64,000 nucleotides of DNA from Salinicola acroporae (GTDB lineage: Bacteria > Pseudomonadota > Gammaproteobacteria > Pseudomonadales > Halomonadaceae): NCBI RefSeq assembly GCF_003206615.1, contig NZ_PZJW01000002.1, positions 231,801-295,800 on the forward strand, given 5' to 3'. Below the pieces are notes generated by a model. The model saw only the letters and a program-made list of their open reading frames with translations. It was not told the origin of the DNA and made no database searches. Below, one piece after another: positions 37,624 to 46,267 of the stretch (position 1 is the stretch's first letter; each line of letters opens with the position of its first letter). A program made the translations under genes and the position numbers.

Positions 37624-38931
37624 CTAGAAGCGATAGGTCGCCTGCACGCCGAACAGGTTGAGCGAGTTGTCGTATTCGGCCTGATAGGAGGTGCCGTTCT
37701 CGTCCTGAAGGTCGACGTCGGCGCGATCTTCCCAGATGTAGCTGTAGGCGGCGTCGATGGTCAGGTCGGGGATCGGCGTCCAGCCGGCGCCGATCGAGAC
37801 CAGGGTCCGGTCAGCCGTGGGTACGCGTGGGCTGCGGTGGGCATCCTTGACCGGCGACTGGTCGTAGGCGATACCGCCACGCAGGGTCCAGGCCGAATTG
37901 AGCTGGTAGGCGAGGCCGGCGGCGTACTGCCAGGTATCGCGGTAGTCCTGCTGCTCGTTGATATCCAGCCCCAATTCATTGTCGACCACCAACTGGTCAA
38001 AGCGGCTCCAGCGGATATAGGTCGCCCCGGCCATCACCGTCCAGCGATCGTCGAGCTGGTGGGTCACCGAGAAGTCGATGGTCTCGGGCAGGGTGATGTT
38101 GAGCGAGGCGTCGCCGTCGGCGTTGAGGAAGACCGGGCCACCTGCACCGACCCCGCCGAAGACGTTGGAGGCATCGACGTCGCCGGTGAGATGGTATTCG
38201 ACCTTGGAGCGATAGGTGAGACCCAGGGTGGTGGACGCCACCGGGCGGTAGATCATGCCGATATTGTAGCCCCAGGCGTCGTCGTTCCCCTTGACGTTGA
38301 CGGTACCGTCACCGCCGGCGGTCGGGTTGAGCGGGTTGGGCGTCTTGCTCTCCAGCTCCCCCTTGATGTGGTTGTAGGTCACGCCGACCCCGATGGCGAA
38401 CTTGTCGTTGAAGCGATACGACAGCGTGGGTTGGGCGGTGATGACCTCCAGGTCGCTGTAGTTGCCGAAGTAGCGCCCCTTGAAGTCGTCGCTGTAGTCG
38501 GTAACCAGGCCGAACGGGGCATAGACGCCGAGACCGAAGCTCCAGCGGTCGTTGATCGGCTGTACGTAGTAGCCGAATGGCACCGCCTTGTGCGGGATCA
38601 TGTCACCGTCGCTGCTGCCCCCGGTGTCGACCGCGGCGACACCACCCGGCGTAAGCGCCGGCTGCGTGCCGCTGTCATTGCTGATGTCCGAGCTGGCATC
38701 GATGTAGTGGGTACCCGCGGTGACCTGGGCGCGGTCGAGGAACGACATGCCAGCCGGGTTGCCGAAGACGATGGAGCCATCCTGAACGTTGGAGGTGCGT
38801 CCGGCCCAGGAGGTACCCTGGCCGCTGACGCTCTGTTCCTGGAGCTGGAAGGCGCCGGCCATGACCTGACCGGAGGCGGCGGCGCTCACCAAGGCGATGG
38901 CCAGCGATAGACGACGATAGCGAATGATCAT
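37624..38931 (-). CDS. fadL: Outer-membrane long-chain fatty acid transporter, FadL family
   Basis: A 435-residue outer-membrane barrel. A Sec signal (MIIRYRRLSLAIALVSAAA, cleavage before GAFQLQEQS) precedes the conserved N-terminal hatch sequence. The NPAGM(S/T) motif (VFGNPAGMSF) is diagnostic of the FadL/TodX family. The last residues (FGVQATYRF) end in Phe, as barrels do. It imports long-chain fatty acids or other hydrophobic compounds by lateral diffusion. The ATG at 38931 has an AGGGGAA site; the open frame continues to 39081. The upstream spacer contains palindromes and a PsrA-like sequence. Confidence 0.94.
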   Translation of the reverse strand: MIIRYRRLSLAIALVSAAASGQVMAGAFQLQEQSVSGQGTSWAGRTSNVQDGSIVFGNPAGMSFLDRAQVTAGTHYIDASSDISNDSGTQPALTPGGVAAVDTGGSSDGDMIPHKAVPFGYYVQPINDRWSFGLGVYAPFGLVTDYSDDFKGRYFGNYSDLEVITAQPTLSYRFNDKFAIGVGVTYNHIKGELESKTPNPLNPTAGGDGTVNVKGNDDAWGYNIGMIYRPVASTTLGLTYRSKVEYHLTGDVDASNVFGGVGAGGPVFLNADGDASLNITLPETIDFSVTHQLDDRWTVMAGATYIRWSRFDQLVVDNELGLDINEQQDYRDTWQYAAGLAYQLNSAWTLRGGIAYDQSPVKDAHRSPRVPTADRTLVSIGAGWTPIPDLTIDAAYSYIWEDRADVDLQDENGTSYQAEYDNSLNLFGVQATYRF

Positions 38932-39245
38932 GATTGGTTCCCCTGGACCCAGGAAGCCGCCGCAGCGTCTTGCTCGCCTGTCATGCGGTCGGTGATTCCG
39001 TTGTTCTCCAAGCCAATTCCCGGCGAGGGAAAGGCTCGACTTGTCGCTTCCCGTTGTGACGGAATGGCGGTTTAGCGTCAATTAGCAAACGGTCGTTTTA
39101 ATCGAGTTTTGGGGATTTCTTTGGTCGTAAGACCAACGGCTATAGCCGTTCGACAGTGATGACAAACGCCTGCTGTGATGCCTTGACCCACGGGTAACAC
39201 CCAGGTTTTAGACTCATGTTCATGACAGCCCCTCGAGGATATCCA
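38932..39245. promoter_or_regulatory. Divergent fadL / merR regulatory region with palindromes
   Basis: The 314-bp spacer carries CAAACG-GT-CGTTTT (39086-39099), which resembles a PsrA/fatty-acid regulator site. Two overlapping perfect palindromes lie beside it: TTGGTC-GTAA-GACCAA (39121-39136) and AACGGCTATAGCCGTT (39135-39150). The region must hold the fadL promoter on the minus strand and the merR promoter on the plus strand. Confidence 0.4.
39183..39214 (+). promoter_or_regulatory. MerR-type promoter with long spacer
   Basis: TTGACC (39183-39188) and TAGACT (39209-39214) are separated by 20 bp, the overlong spacing typical of MerR-activated promoters. The spacer contains GGGT-AAC-ACCC. 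Transcription would run into the merR-copA operon, implying metal-activated autoregulation. Confidence 0.5.
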
Positions 39246-39689
39246 ATGAAAGTCACCGAACTGGCCCGGGCGGCAGGCGTCACTCCCGAGACGGTGCGCC
39301 ACTACGCGCGCCAATCTCTGCTGAATCCACGCCGCGACCCTGACAATGGTTACCAGCTGTTCGATCAGCGGGATCTCGAGCGGCTACGGTTCATCCAGCG
39401 GGCGCGGACCCTGGGCTTCAGCCTCAAGGAGATCGCCGACATTCTGGAACAGGCGGATCAGGGCGACTCCCCTTGTCCGCTGGTGCGCGACCTGCTGGCC
39501 GCCCGTCTGCCCCAGATCCACGCCCGGATTCAGGCACTTCAGGCCCTGGCGGATCGCATGGAGCGGGCCATGGAGGAGTGGGCGAACCTGCCGGACGGCA
39601 CACCCGACGGCCACAGCATCTGCCGCCTGATCGAGCAGTCGCCCGCAACCGGGGGTGAGTGCCCTGCCACCGCGAGGAGACATCCATGA
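39246..39689 (+). CDS. MerR-family heavy-metal-responsive regulator
   Basis: A 147-residue MerR regulator. The N-terminal winged helix ([26 protein letters not shown]) is followed by a dimerisation helix (about 75-115). Cysteines occur at CPLVRDLL (about 79) and HSICRLIEQ, then GGECP at the C-terminus, consistent with a soft-metal or copper-type sensor. Its stop overlaps the copA ATG (ATGA, 39686-39689), so it most likely controls copper or silver resistance. GAGGATAT lies upstream of the chosen ATG; starts at 39216-39222 would overlap the presumed -10 region. Confidence 0.88.
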   Translation: MKVTELARAAGVTPETVRHYARQSLLNPRRDPDNGYQLFDQRDLERLRFIQRARTLGFSLKEIADILEQADQGDSPCPLVRDLLAARLPQIHARIQALQALADRMERAMEEWANLPDGTPDGHSICRLIEQSPATGGECPATARRHP

Positions 39690-42211
39690 GCCGCTACTCG
39701 TATCGCATCGAGGCCATGCACTGCCAGGGATGCGTCGGCCGGATGCGCAGCGCCGTCCAGGCCGAGGACAAAGATGCCGGCATCAGCGGCGAACCCGACA
39801 ACAAGCGTCTCGAGGTCGCCAGCAAGCTGCCGCGGGACCGAATCGCCCGAATACTGGCCGAGGCCGGCTACCCTCCGGACGAGGAGATCCCCGGGGAAGC
39901 CGATCTCCCGACCTCGTCCGCGGTGGCCAACGAAACGGAGTCGATGTCGGAGGTCGGGCGACAACAACGCCTGTCGATCAGTGGAATGACCTGCGCCGGC
40001 TGCGTCAACGCGGTTCAAAAAGCGCTGTCCAGGACGCCGGGCGTGCAGCATGCCCAGGTCAACTTTGCCAGCGAGACGGCCCAGGTCAGCGGCCAGGCCA
40101 CCACCGCCGACCTGATCGCGGCGGTCGAGCAGGTCGGCTACGGCGCATCACCGATCGAGGACCTCCGCCAGGCTGCCATCAAGCGTCAGCAGAATGCAGA
40201 CCGTCAGGCACGTCGCCATGCCATCGAATCCGCCGTCAGCCTGGCGCTGGGCGTGCCGATGATGCTGGCGATGTTCGCCCATACCCCGCAACTCGTCGGT
40301 GGCGAGCGCTGGATATGGCTAGCGCTGGGGCTTGTCACACTGGGCGTCATGGCGACGGCCGGGCGGCGCTTCTTCGACGGGGCGTGGAAGGCGTTTCGCC
40401 ATCATCAGGCCAACATGGATACCTTGATCGCCCTGGGCAGCGCGGCGGCCTGGCTCTACTCGATGGCCGTGATCCTGGCCCCCGGCGCCATCCCCGAAGG
40501 GTCGCGTCATCTCTATTTCGAGGCCTCGCTGATGATCATTGGCCTGATCGGCGTCGGGCAGACGCTGGAGCTGCGTGCCCGTGGACGCACCAGCCAGGCG
40601 CTCTCTCGCCTGCTCGATCTGCAGAGCAAGACGGCCCGGGTGATTCGAGGTGGAGAGGAGCACGACGTCGAGATCGACCAAGTGCAGGTCGACGATCGAA
40701 TTCGGGTACGCCCCGGCGAGCGCCTCCCGGTCGATGGCAAGGTCGAGGATGGCGAGAGCTTTATCGACGAATCGATGCTCACCGGGGAGCCGGCGCCGGT
40801 TCGCAAGGCCCCGGGAGATCTGGTCAGCGCCGGCACCGTCAACGGCAAGGGCGGCTTGATCTACCGCACGACCCACGTCGGTAAAGACACCCGGCTGGGC
40901 CGCATCGTCGACCAGGTCTCCCGTGCCCAGGAGTCGCGGCCGCCGATCGGCGCACTGGCAGACAAGGTCTCGGCGATCTTCGTGCCCTGCGTGATGATCA
41001 TCGCCGTGACCTCGGCGATGATCTGGCTCAATGTCGGTCCACCACCGCAATTCGTGCACATGCTGGTGGCGGCGACCACCGTGCTGATCATTGCCTGCCC
41101 CTGCGCACTGGGCCTGGCAACGCCGATCTCGACCATGATCGGGATCGGCAAGGCCGCCGAGTACGGTGTGCTGATTCGCGACGGCGAGGCGCTGCAGACG
41201 GCCAGCCACCTGACCACGCTGGTCGTCGACAAGACCGGGACACTGACCGTCGGCAAGCCGAGCGTCACCGACAGTCGCTACTGGCAGGATGAATCCCGCA
41301 GCAAGGCCGTGGTAGGTGCCCTGGAGCGCGGCTCGGAGCATCCGCTGGCCGATGCCCTGATGGCCCATGTCGGAGATACCACGGCTGGCCCGGCGCTTCA
41401 CGACTTCCAGAGCCTGACCGGCCGCGGCGTTGTCGCCACGCTGGACGATGGCAGCCGAGTCTTGCTGGGCAACGCAGCGCTGATGCGGAAGCACGACATC
41501 GACCTCGCCGCCGCCGCAGCCGAGGTCGAGAGGTGGCAAGCCGAGGCGACCAACGTGGTCTATCTCGCCGTTGGCGGCCAATTGGCGGCGCTGTTCGCGG
41601 TTCGCGATGCGCTGCGTCCTGACAGCCGCCCGGCGATCGCCCGGCTGCAGAAGGAGGGGCTGAAAGTGGTGATGCTCAGTGGTGATAATCGAGCGGCTGC
41701 AGAAGCCATCGGCCGCGAAGCGGGGATCGATGACGTGCGCGCCGAGCTGATGCCCGAAGACAAGCAGCGAGTGATCGCCGAGCTACAGCAGGCAGGCGAG
41801 CGTGTCGGCATGGTCGGAGATGGTGTCAACGATGCCCCGGCACTGGCCCAGGCCGACGTGGGATTTGCCATCGGCCAGGGCACCGATATCGCCATCGAGA
41901 GCGCCGGCATGACGCTGATGCGAAACTCGCTCCACGGCGTCGGTGACGCCATCGCCATCAGCCGCGCAACGCTCTCCAACATCAAGCAGAACCTGTGGGG
42001 CGCGTTCGGCTACAACGCATTGGGTATCCCGATCGCCGCCGGTATACTCTACCCGCTCACCGGGCTGCTGCTGTCGCCGATGATCGCGGCACTGGCAATG
42101 TCGCTGTCGTCGGTGACGGTGGTCAGCAACGCCAACCGACTACGGCGGTTGCGACCCGGTGGCGCTGAACGCCACCCAAACGAGATCGACGCCAAGGAAG
42201 CGACAGCATGA
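39686..42211 (+). CDS. copA: Copper-translocating P-type (P1B) ATPase CopA
   Basis: An 841-residue P1B ATPase that exports Cu(I) from the cytosol. Two N-terminal metal-binding domains have CxxC at Cys13-Cys16 (MHCQGC) and Cys103-Cys106 (GMTCAGC). The membrane CPC is at 471-473 (ACPCALG), the phosphorylated Asp at 515 in DKTGTLT, TGEP in the actuator domain, and GDGVND near the hinge. The first metal-binding domain is shortened and otherwise poorly conserved. It overlaps merR upstream and a 24-codon gene downstream by 4 bp each, making a translationally coupled trio. Confidence 0.96.
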   Translation: MSRYSYRIEAMHCQGCVGRMRSAVQAEDKDAGISGEPDNKRLEVASKLPRDRIARILAEAGYPPDEEIPGEADLPTSSAVANETESMSEVGRQQRLSISGMTCAGCVNAVQKALSRTPGVQHAQVNFASETAQVSGQATTADLIAAVEQVGYGASPIEDLRQAAIKRQQNADRQARRHAIESAVSLALGVPMMLAMFAHTPQLVGGERWIWLALGLVTLGVMATAGRRFFDGAWKAFRHHQANMDTLIALGSAAAWLYSMAVILAPGAIPEGSRHLYFEASLMIIGLIGVGQTLELRARGRTSQALSRLLDLQSKTARVIRGGEEHDVEIDQVQVDDRIRVRPGERLPVDGKVEDGESFIDESMLTGEPAPVRKAPGDLVSAGTVNGKGGLIYRTTHVGKDTRLGRIVDQVSRAQESRPPIGALADKVSAIFVPCVMIIAVTSAMIWLNVGPPPQFVHMLVAATTVLIIACPCALGLATPISTMIGIGKAAEYGVLIRDGEALQTASHLTTLVVDKTGTLTVGKPSVTDSRYWQDESRSKAVVGALERGSEHPLADALMAHVGDTTAGPALHDFQSLTGRGVVATLDDGSRVLLGNAALMRKHDIDLAAAAAEVERWQAEATNVVYLAVGGQLAALFAVRDALRPDSRPAIARLQKEGLKVVMLSGDNRAAAEAIGREAGIDDVRAELMPEDKQRVIAELQQAGERVGMVGDGVNDAPALAQADVGFAIGQGTDIAIESAGMTLMRNSLHGVGDAIAISRATLSNIKQNLWGAFGYNALGIPIAAGILYPLTGLLLSPMIAALAMSLSSVTVVSNANRLRRLRPGGAERHPNEIDAKEATA

Positions 42212-42282
42212 CACTTCTGCTCAACACCCTGGGCATTGCGGTGATTCTGTTCATCGTCTGGTGGTTCTGGCTGCGCGGCTGA
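42208..42282 (+). CDS. 24-residue single-pass membrane microprotein coupled to copA
   Basis: A 24-codon open frame begins at an ATG overlapping the copA TGA (ATGA, 42208-42211). The predicted peptide is one hydrophobic helix ([19 protein letters not shown]) with a positively charged C-terminus. The copA/ORF overlap repeats the merR/copA overlap exactly, arguing for real translation. It resembles in kind the tiny single-helix partners of membrane complexes (CydX or KdpF type), but I recognise no family. A regulatory or assembly partner of the ATPase is a guess. Confidence 0.6.
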   Translation: MTLLLNTLGIAVILFIVWWFWLRG

Positions 42283-42321
42283 TCGCAGCCAGCCAAGGGC
42301 GAAGCCAGCAAGGAGAAAGCG

Positions 42322-42756
42322 ATGACCTCACCCCACCACGCGCCACCGCTGGGCGGCGTCATCGAAAGCGTTCTCTACACGGCCGACATGAAGCGGGCCC
42401 GGCACTTCTTCACCCACGTGCTCGGGCTCGAATCTCATCTCGAGGACGAGCGCTTCACGGCCTACCCCACCGGCAACACCATGCTGCTGGTGTTCCAGCA
42501 GGGCGAGACCGGCGAGACAGTCCAGCTGCCGGATGACATGGGCACCATCCCGCCTCACGACGGCGAGGGTCGCCAACACCTGGCGCTGGCGATTCCGGCC
42601 GAAAGTCTCGACGCCTGGGAGGTGCATCTCGCCGCGCACGGCATTGCGATCGAAGGCCAAACACGCTGGCCGAAAGGAAGCGTGAGTCTCTATTTTCGCG
42701 ATCCTGACGACCACCTGCTCGAGCTGGTCACACCGGGATTGTGGCCCAACTATTGA
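42322..42756 (+). CDS. VOC superfamily (glyoxalase/bleomycin-resistance fold) protein
   Basis: A 144-residue vicinal-oxygen-chelate protein. One VOC module of paired beta-alpha-beta-beta-beta units is seen: VIESVLYTADMKRARHFFTHVLGL at the N-terminus and SLYFRDPDDHLLELVTPGLW at the C-terminus. His, Glu metal ligands are plausible in RQHLALAI and DHLLEL. Such proteins include glyoxalases, dioxygenases and FosA-like thiol transferases, so the reaction cannot be fixed. AAGGAGA precedes the ATG by six bases. It lies 39 bp after the microprotein, perhaps in the copA transcript. Confidence 0.85.
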   Translation: MTSPHHAPPLGGVIESVLYTADMKRARHFFTHVLGLESHLEDERFTAYPTGNTMLLVFQQGETGETVQLPDDMGTIPPHDGEGRQHLALAIPAESLDAWEVHLAAHGIAIEGQTRWPKGSVSLYFRDPDDHLLELVTPGLWPNY

Positions 42757-42795
42757 ACGCCATCGCCGGTCGAGGCGTCTTCCGCACCCGGCCCT

Positions 42796-43407
42796 TCAAC
42801 TCTGACTGACCCCGGTGTAGAGCCCCGGGCGGTGGTTGATGGTGAGAATCGCGCCCAGCACCACGGTGCCGACGACCGAGTAGAGCACGTTGGTGACCGG
42901 CAGTACGAAGAACGCAGCCAGCATGATCAGGCCGTCCAGCCCCATCTGGACCTTTCCCGCCGGCCAGCCGTAGCGATCCTGCAGATAGACCGCGAGGATG
43001 TTGAAGCCGCCGAGACTCCCGCGATGCCGAAACAGGAACAGCACGCCCAGGCCGATCAGGCTTCCCCCCGCCAGCGCCGCGAACAAGGGCTCGACCGCGC
43101 CGATCTCCATCCAGCCCGGCAGCATCCAGGATATCCATGACAGCAGCGCCACCGCGCCGAAGGTCTTGAACGTGAAATGGTGACCGATGCGCCGCCAGGC
43201 CAGCCAGTAGAACGGCAGGTTGACGAAGAAGAAGACCGGCCCGAAGTTCCATCCGGTGACGTAGGTCACCAGCAGCGCGATCCCCGCGGTACTGCCGATC
43301 AGGATGTGAGCATGATGATACAGCGCCAAGCCGAGGGCAGCGCAGGACGCCCCCAGCAGAATGGCCAGCACGTCCTCGTGGGGACGGTGGCGATAGACCC
43401 GTTCCAT
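42796..43407 (-). CDS. YitT family (DUF161) inner-membrane protein
   Basis: A 203-residue integral membrane protein with five to six hydrophobic segments. The start (EDVLAILLGASCAALGLALYHHAHILIGSTAGIALL) and the GSLGGFNILAVYLQDRYGW segment are characteristic of YitT-like proteins. The family is broadly conserved but its substrate is unknown. It converges with the VOC gene across a 40-bp spacer. It is isolated from other genes on its 5' side. Confidence 0.82.
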   Translation of the reverse strand: MERVYRHRPHEDVLAILLGASCAALGLALYHHAHILIGSTAGIALLVTYVTGWNFGPVFFFVNLPFYWLAWRRIGHHFTFKTFGAVALLSWISWMLPGWMEIGAVEPLFAALAGGSLIGLGVLFLFRHRGSLGGFNILAVYLQDRYGWPAGKVQMGLDGLIMLAAFFVLPVTNVLYSVVGTVVLGAILTINHRPGLYTGVSQS

Positions 43408-43732
43408 GCGGAACCCCTTGTTGTCGTTTTGCCGCCGGATAGGCAGCCGAATTTAGCGTCGGCGCTTGTGGCGCCTCCGGGGGATTATAACGGCAAGTCT
43501 ATGAAACGGACGGCAAGAAGTCAGCGGGCATCCCTTGCCCCGGTAAGCCGAGGACACGCGGGACAAATCGGCGAGCGGAGGAACCGGGGGCGGCGAGAAA
43601 CCACGGGTTTCGAGTCAACCGGAGCCTGTGGGATATCGGTGAGGATCCCGATCGGACCGGCGCCCCGGCACCGCACGACGCAGTGATCCACCGGGGACGC
43701 CGAGTTCGCGCAGCCGTTTAGTCAATATTTTC
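43408..43732. other. Gene-free stretch of about 325 bp between yitT-like and recJ genes
   Basis: No credible coding region, tRNA or long palindrome was found. A GGGATTATAACGG sequence (about 43480-43492) could hold a -10 box on either strand for the YitT-family gene. The right boundary is the insertion-sequence-end hairpin at 43733. Confidence 0.4.
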
Positions 43733-43786
43733 CTAGGCTTTGTACGGAAACTGCCTACGCTCGGTGACTTTTCGTGCAAACCCTAA
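43733..43786. mobile_element. Mini inverted-repeat remnant of an IS5-like element (54 bp)
   Basis: Left end CTAG-GCTTTGTACGGAAAC and right end (reverse complement) TTAG-GGTTTGCACGAAAAG face each other across about 20 bp. The same ends occur at 57290-57496. CTAG/CTAA flanks fit the 4-bp target preference of IS5-group elements. The recJ stop codon TAG (minus, 43783-43785) lies in the right flank. Confidence 0.5.
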
Positions 43787-45588
43787 AGGCGCTCGGCGTG
43801 CTCGACCATTAGTTGCAACGACTCGCGCCCCTTCCAGCGGTTGCGGGAAAGCTTGAAGGCGCAGCGCACCCTGTCGCCCAGCGAGATCGGCGCGGCCTCG
43901 CCGGGGTTGAGCGCGCGGAACCAGATCGCGCGGCAGACGACCGCGTCGCAGGAGAGTTCGAGCATCAGATGATTGCCCTCGGCGCCCACCGCGCGCAGCT
44001 GCTCGACGAAAAATTCACCCTCGAACAGCGGCGCGTCGAACTCACGCCCGTATGGCGCCAGCGCTTCGAGCTCCTCCAACGTCGCAAGGCCCATTTGCGA
44101 GGCTGCCAACGGGCCATCGGTCCAGACTACCGGGAACAGCTCCCGTTCGCCGAGCTGTTCCCGCACCGCCTGTAGGAATGCGCGCTGGAACGCGTCCCTC
44201 TCGGCCAGAGGTACGCCCACGCCGGCTGCCCCCCGGTGCCCGCCGAAACGCGGCAGGCTCGACGGCGAGAGCTCGTGGGCGCGCTGCAGCGCATCGCGCA
44301 GATGCAGGGCGTCGATCGAGCGCCCCGAGCCAGTCAGCATGTCCGGTGTAGTCGCCGGCGTCAGCACCAGCGTCGGCCGGCCGTAGGATTGCACCAGCCG
44401 CGAGGCGACGATGCCCTGCACGCCGGCGTGCCCTTCCGGCAGATGGATCACCAGCGCCGGCCAGTTCTCCTCCAGCTGCGGCCTGGCCAGGGCGCGAGCG
44501 CTCTCGACCATCTCCGCCTCGAGCGCCTTGCGTGCCTGGTTGTCATCGTCGAGGACCTGAAGATGCTGACGCGCCACGCCGTCCTCTTCCGCCAGCATGA
44601 AGTGCAGCGCGGCGTAGGGGTCGTCCAGGCGCGAACGGGCATTGATGCGCGGCCCCATCTGGAACGCCAGGGTCTCGGCGTCGAACGGCACGCTGTCGGC
44701 ACCGAGGCGCTCGGCCATCACCCGCCAGCAGGCGGACTCCATCCGATTGATCAGCCGCAAGCCGTAAGTCACCACGGCGCGATTGGCGGCGCTCGCCCCC
44801 AGCGAGACACAATCGGCCACCGTGCCCAGGGCAACGTAGGAGAGCCAGGGGGCGAGCTTGGGCGTCGACGCGGAGAGCACGCCCTGCTCGATCAGCACCG
44901 AGCGGGTCAGCGACATCATCAGCCAGGCGACCATGCAACCGGCGATGGTCTTGTCGGGATAGCCGCAGTCGGGGCGCGTGGGATTGATGGTGGCATAGGC
45001 GGAAGTCGGGGGACCCTCCACCGGCAGCGCATGGTGATCGGTCACCACCACGTCGATGCCGGCCTCGCGCAGCCGAGCGATCCGCGGCTCGTCCGAGGAG
45101 CCGCAGTCGGCGGTGACCACCAGGCTGGGGCGCGGCTTCAGCGCCAGGGTACGCTCGACCAGCGGCAGACTGATGCCGTAGCCGTCGTTGATTCTATGGC
45201 CGATCAGGCTGTGCAGCTTTGTCGACGACACGCCGAACAGCTCGATCATCGAGCGCAGCATCACCACGTGAGACGTGATGCCGTCGACATCGTAGTCGGT
45301 CAGAATGCCGATGTGCTCGCCCTCGCTCACCGCCCGCGCGATGCGCTCGGCGCCACGCCTAGCGTCGCAGAGCTGCTCGGGATGGTTGAGGTAGCGCAGC
45401 GCCGGCGCGGTCAGCGCCTCCAACGGGCCGTCATGGCCGTGCAGGCGACCGGCGAGAATCCGCGCCTGAAGCTCGGATAGCCCGGCGGTCAGTCCGCGCC
45501 GATAGACGCCTTCGTCACGGGGGCGCGGCTGAATGCGGCGACGGGAATGGTCGCGAATCGCCTCGGGCGAAGTCGAAAGGACAGGCAT
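43783..45588 (-). CDS. recJ: Single-stranded-DNA-specific exonuclease RecJ
   Basis: A 601-residue 5'-3' exonuclease for recombination and mismatch repair. The DHH phosphoesterase motifs are clear: ILTDYDVDGITS, TADCGSSDE and VVTDHHALP in the first 200 residues. The DHHA1 nucleic-acid-binding module (GHRGAAGVGV) lies in the middle and an OB-like C-terminal domain follows. Length is close to E. coli RecJ. The TAG stop falls in the flank of a mini mobile-element remnant, but the protein does not appear truncated. The 7-bp gap to the GST gene suggests co-transcription. Confidence 0.96.
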   Translation of the reverse strand: MPVLSTSPEAIRDHSRRRIQPRPRDEGVYRRGLTAGLSELQARILAGRLHGHDGPLEALTAPALRYLNHPEQLCDARRGAERIARAVSEGEHIGILTDYDVDGITSHVVMLRSMIELFGVSSTKLHSLIGHRINDGYGISLPLVERTLALKPRPSLVVTADCGSSDEPRIARLREAGIDVVVTDHHALPVEGPPTSAYATINPTRPDCGYPDKTIAGCMVAWLMMSLTRSVLIEQGVLSASTPKLAPWLSYVALGTVADCVSLGASAANRAVVTYGLRLINRMESACWRVMAERLGADSVPFDAETLAFQMGPRINARSRLDDPYAALHFMLAEEDGVARQHLQVLDDDNQARKALEAEMVESARALARPQLEENWPALVIHLPEGHAGVQGIVASRLVQSYGRPTLVLTPATTPDMLTGSGRSIDALHLRDALQRAHELSPSSLPRFGGHRGAAGVGVPLAERDAFQRAFLQAVREQLGERELFPVVWTDGPLAASQMGLATLEELEALAPYGREFDAPLFEGEFFVEQLRAVGAEGNHLMLELSCDAVVCRAIWFRALNPGEAAPISLGDRVRCAFKLSRNRWKGRESLQLMVEHAERL

Positions 45589-45595
45589 CTGGAAC

Positions 45596-46216
45596 TCAGG
45601 TGAGTGCGATCATGACATGCTGGCGATAGGCTGGGCGCGACTGCAGCCGCGCATACCACGCAGCCAGATGCGGCAGGTCGGGACGCTCGATATTCATTTC
45701 GAACCACGCGTAGGCGAAGCAGCCCAGCGGGATATCCCCCATCCCCCACTCCGACCCCGATAAAAAGGGCTGTTCGGCCAATGTCCGATCTGCCATGGCG
45801 AGTAGCGCAGCGCAGCCGGCGAGTCCTTTTTCGACCGCCTTGTCGTCGCGCTGCCCAGCCGGCAGGCGCACCGTATTCCAGAACACGTCCCGGAAGGGGG
45901 ATGCCAGCGACGATGTCGTCCAGTCCATCCACTTGTCGGCCTCGGCACGCGCTGCGGGATCGGCGTCATGCAGGGAGTCGCGACCATACTTGGCGCAGAG
46001 ATAGCGCACGATCACGTTCGATTCCCAAAGTACGAAGTCGCCGTCCTGTAGGCAAGGGATCAGACCGTTGGGATTCATGGCCCGGTAGGCGGGTTCGTCG
46101 ACCACGCCATGGACGCCGCCCGCATCGATTCGTTCGAAGGGCAGTTCCAGCTCGGCGGCACACCACAACACCTTCTTGACGTTGGTGGAGTTCGCCCGTC
46201 CCCATATCTTCAACAT
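45596..46216 (-). CDS. Glutathione S-transferase family protein
   Basis: A 206-residue cytosolic GST. The N-terminal thioredoxin-like domain has WGRANSTNVKKVLWCAAEL (catalytic Ser in NS), the cis-Pro segment LIPCLQDGDFVLWES and the glutathione gamma-glutamyl-binding ES pair. The C-terminal helical domain includes LAEQPFLSGSEWGMGDIPLGCF, matching the conserved N-capping Asp motif. GGGAGAA precedes the ATG at 46216. It sits between thrC and recJ on the same strand, 51 bp from thrC and 7 bp from recJ. Substrate unknown; general electrophile detoxification is likely. Confidence 0.92.
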   Translation of the reverse strand: MLKIWGRANSTNVKKVLWCAAELELPFERIDAGGVHGVVDEPAYRAMNPNGLIPCLQDGDFVLWESNVIVRYLCAKYGRDSLHDADPAARAEADKWMDWTTSSLASPFRDVFWNTVRLPAGQRDDKAVEKGLAGCAALLAMADRTLAEQPFLSGSEWGMGDIPLGCFAYAWFEMNIERPDLPHLAAWYARLQSRPAYRQHVMIALT

Positions 46217-46267
46217 GACTATTTCTCCCTGCTGCCCCATACGGCGTTTCGCGCCGTGCGCTTCAGC

